Source: Christensenellaceae bacterium
Lineage (GTDB): Bacteria; Bacillota; Clostridia; Christensenellales; UBA1750
DNA: 5,455 bases
Reading direction: 5' to 3'
NCBI GenBank assembly: GCA_031287285.1
Contig: JAITTC010000213.1
Location: 1-5,455, forward strand
The notes beneath the pieces were generated by a model. It saw only the letters and a list, made by a program, of their open reading frames with translations. It did no database searches and was not told where the DNA came from. Below, piece after piece: positions 4,808 to 5,455 of this stretch. Made by a program: the position numbers and the translations under genes. Numbering within the stretch: position 1 is the stretch's first letter; each line of letters begins with the position of its first letter.

Positions 4808-5455
4808 CTAGCCGATGGGCGTCAGCTCCCTGGCCTCGCTTTGGGCCTGCTGTTCTTGCTGCTCCAGCGCGCTGACCCACTCCGGCTTTTCGCCGCGAAG
4901 GCCGTCTTCCACAAGGAAGAGCAGCATCTTTTCCGCGTATTCGCGGTTTGGGGTGAGTTCAGATATGGTGAGGAAATAGCGCCTTGGGTCGACAAAGCGC
5001 TCAAAATAGCTGTAAAAACGCTCGGTTGGCAGGCCGTAGACGTGGTCGCCCAGCTCGGAGGAATCGACCCTGCCGAGAGAGAGCTCCTCTTGGCTGAACA
5101 GGCCGCCAAGCTCGCCGCTCGCGAGAAGATCGTCGAGCGGGGCGAAGGCGCCCATGTCGGCATAGGGGGGAAGGAGGGTTTTATCGATGAAGTAGAGGTC
5201 GCTTTCGTTCGCGGCGATCATCACCTGCAGCTTCTGCTGCGCCAGGTAGGCGTTTTCCGCATCGTTCGTTTCGTCGAAGGTGACGCCGAAGGCCTCGATT
5301 TGCTCGAGCTCCGGGAAGGCCGCAAGGCCAAGCGCCACGATCTCATCCAGGAACTCTTGGGGGACGTAGCTGCCCACGAAGTTGATCGTCAGGCTCTTTT
5401 CGCGGGGCGGCACATAGCGCGTGGCGCTATAGGCGAAGCTCCAAAACCCCAAAAG
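4808..5455 (-). CDS. Extracellular solute-binding-like protein, N-terminus missing
   Basis: Partial gene: 215 residues are visible and the frame stays open at the right edge. The TTG at 5452 is probably not the true start, since it is preceded in frame by CTT and followed by LGFWSFAYSA, which looks like the end of a hydrophobic export or anchor segment. Thereafter come a short beta stretch (LTINFVGSYV), a helix (QEFLDEIVALGLAAFPE), then DLYFIDKTLLPPYADMGAF with PLDDLL. That last pattern is typical of type I solute-binding proteins of ABC sugar importers, where the chain reports a residue as present and then names a disordered end. HVYGLPTERFYSY fits the ligand-facing segment. The visible part is shorter than a full binding protein (usually over 350 aa), so it may be a small membrane-anchored relative. 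No permease or ATPase is in the window. The C-terminus is Gln/Glu-rich. Confidence 0.55.
   Translation of the reverse strand, partial: LLGFWSFAYSATRYVPPREKSLTINFVGSYVPQEFLDEIVALGLAAFPELEQIEAFGVTFDETNDAENAYLAQQKLQVMIAANESDLYFIDKTLLPPYADMGAFAPLDDLLASGELGGLFSQEELSLGRVDSSELGDHVYGLPTERFYSYFERFVDPRRYFLTISELTPNREYAEKMLLFLVEDGLRGEKPEWVSALEQQEQQAQSEARELTPIG

Overview
The window comes from a GC-rich bacterial chromosome. The best guess is an anaerobic Firmicute of the Clostridia type. Signs for this are strong GGAGG-like ribosome binding sites, a radical SAM enzyme of a kind common in anaerobes, and a Gram-positive-style binding-protein-like gene. This assignment is inference: no rRNA or marker gene is present.

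Layout. Positions 1-190 hold no convincing gene, only short inverted and direct repeats. Positions 191-3409 (minus strand) form a two-gene operon: a large Roc-COR GTPase (Roco family, about 895 aa) followed by a YgjP/DUF45-type zinc metallopeptidase (173 aa). The GTPase stop codon lies inside the ribosome binding site of the peptidase gene. Positions 3410-3592 are a divergent control region with a good sigma70-type promoter for the Roco operon, a weaker promoter for the plus-strand gene, and a palindrome with several CCTTGCC-type words between them. Positions 3593-4735 (plus) encode a 380-aa radical SAM protein of unknown substrate. It ends in a 20-bp stem that can act as a terminator in both directions. 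A minus-strand gene (4808 to beyond 5455) then converges on it; it resembles an extracellular solute-binding protein and lacks its N-terminus here.

Biology. The most interesting unit is the Roco-peptidase pair. The GTPase has no leucine-rich repeats. Instead it carries an N-terminal helical module interrupted by an alanine-rich repeat tract, then Roc (clear P-loop and DFAGQ, but a degenerate G4 motif), COR, an Asn/Tyr-rich linker and a charged helical tail ending in a Trp/Pro motif. This sensor-switch-tail layout, tied translationally to a predicted protease, suggests a signalling or defence-like module in which the switch controls the peptidase. That function is inference. The radical SAM gene and the binding-protein-like gene look like separate transcription units.
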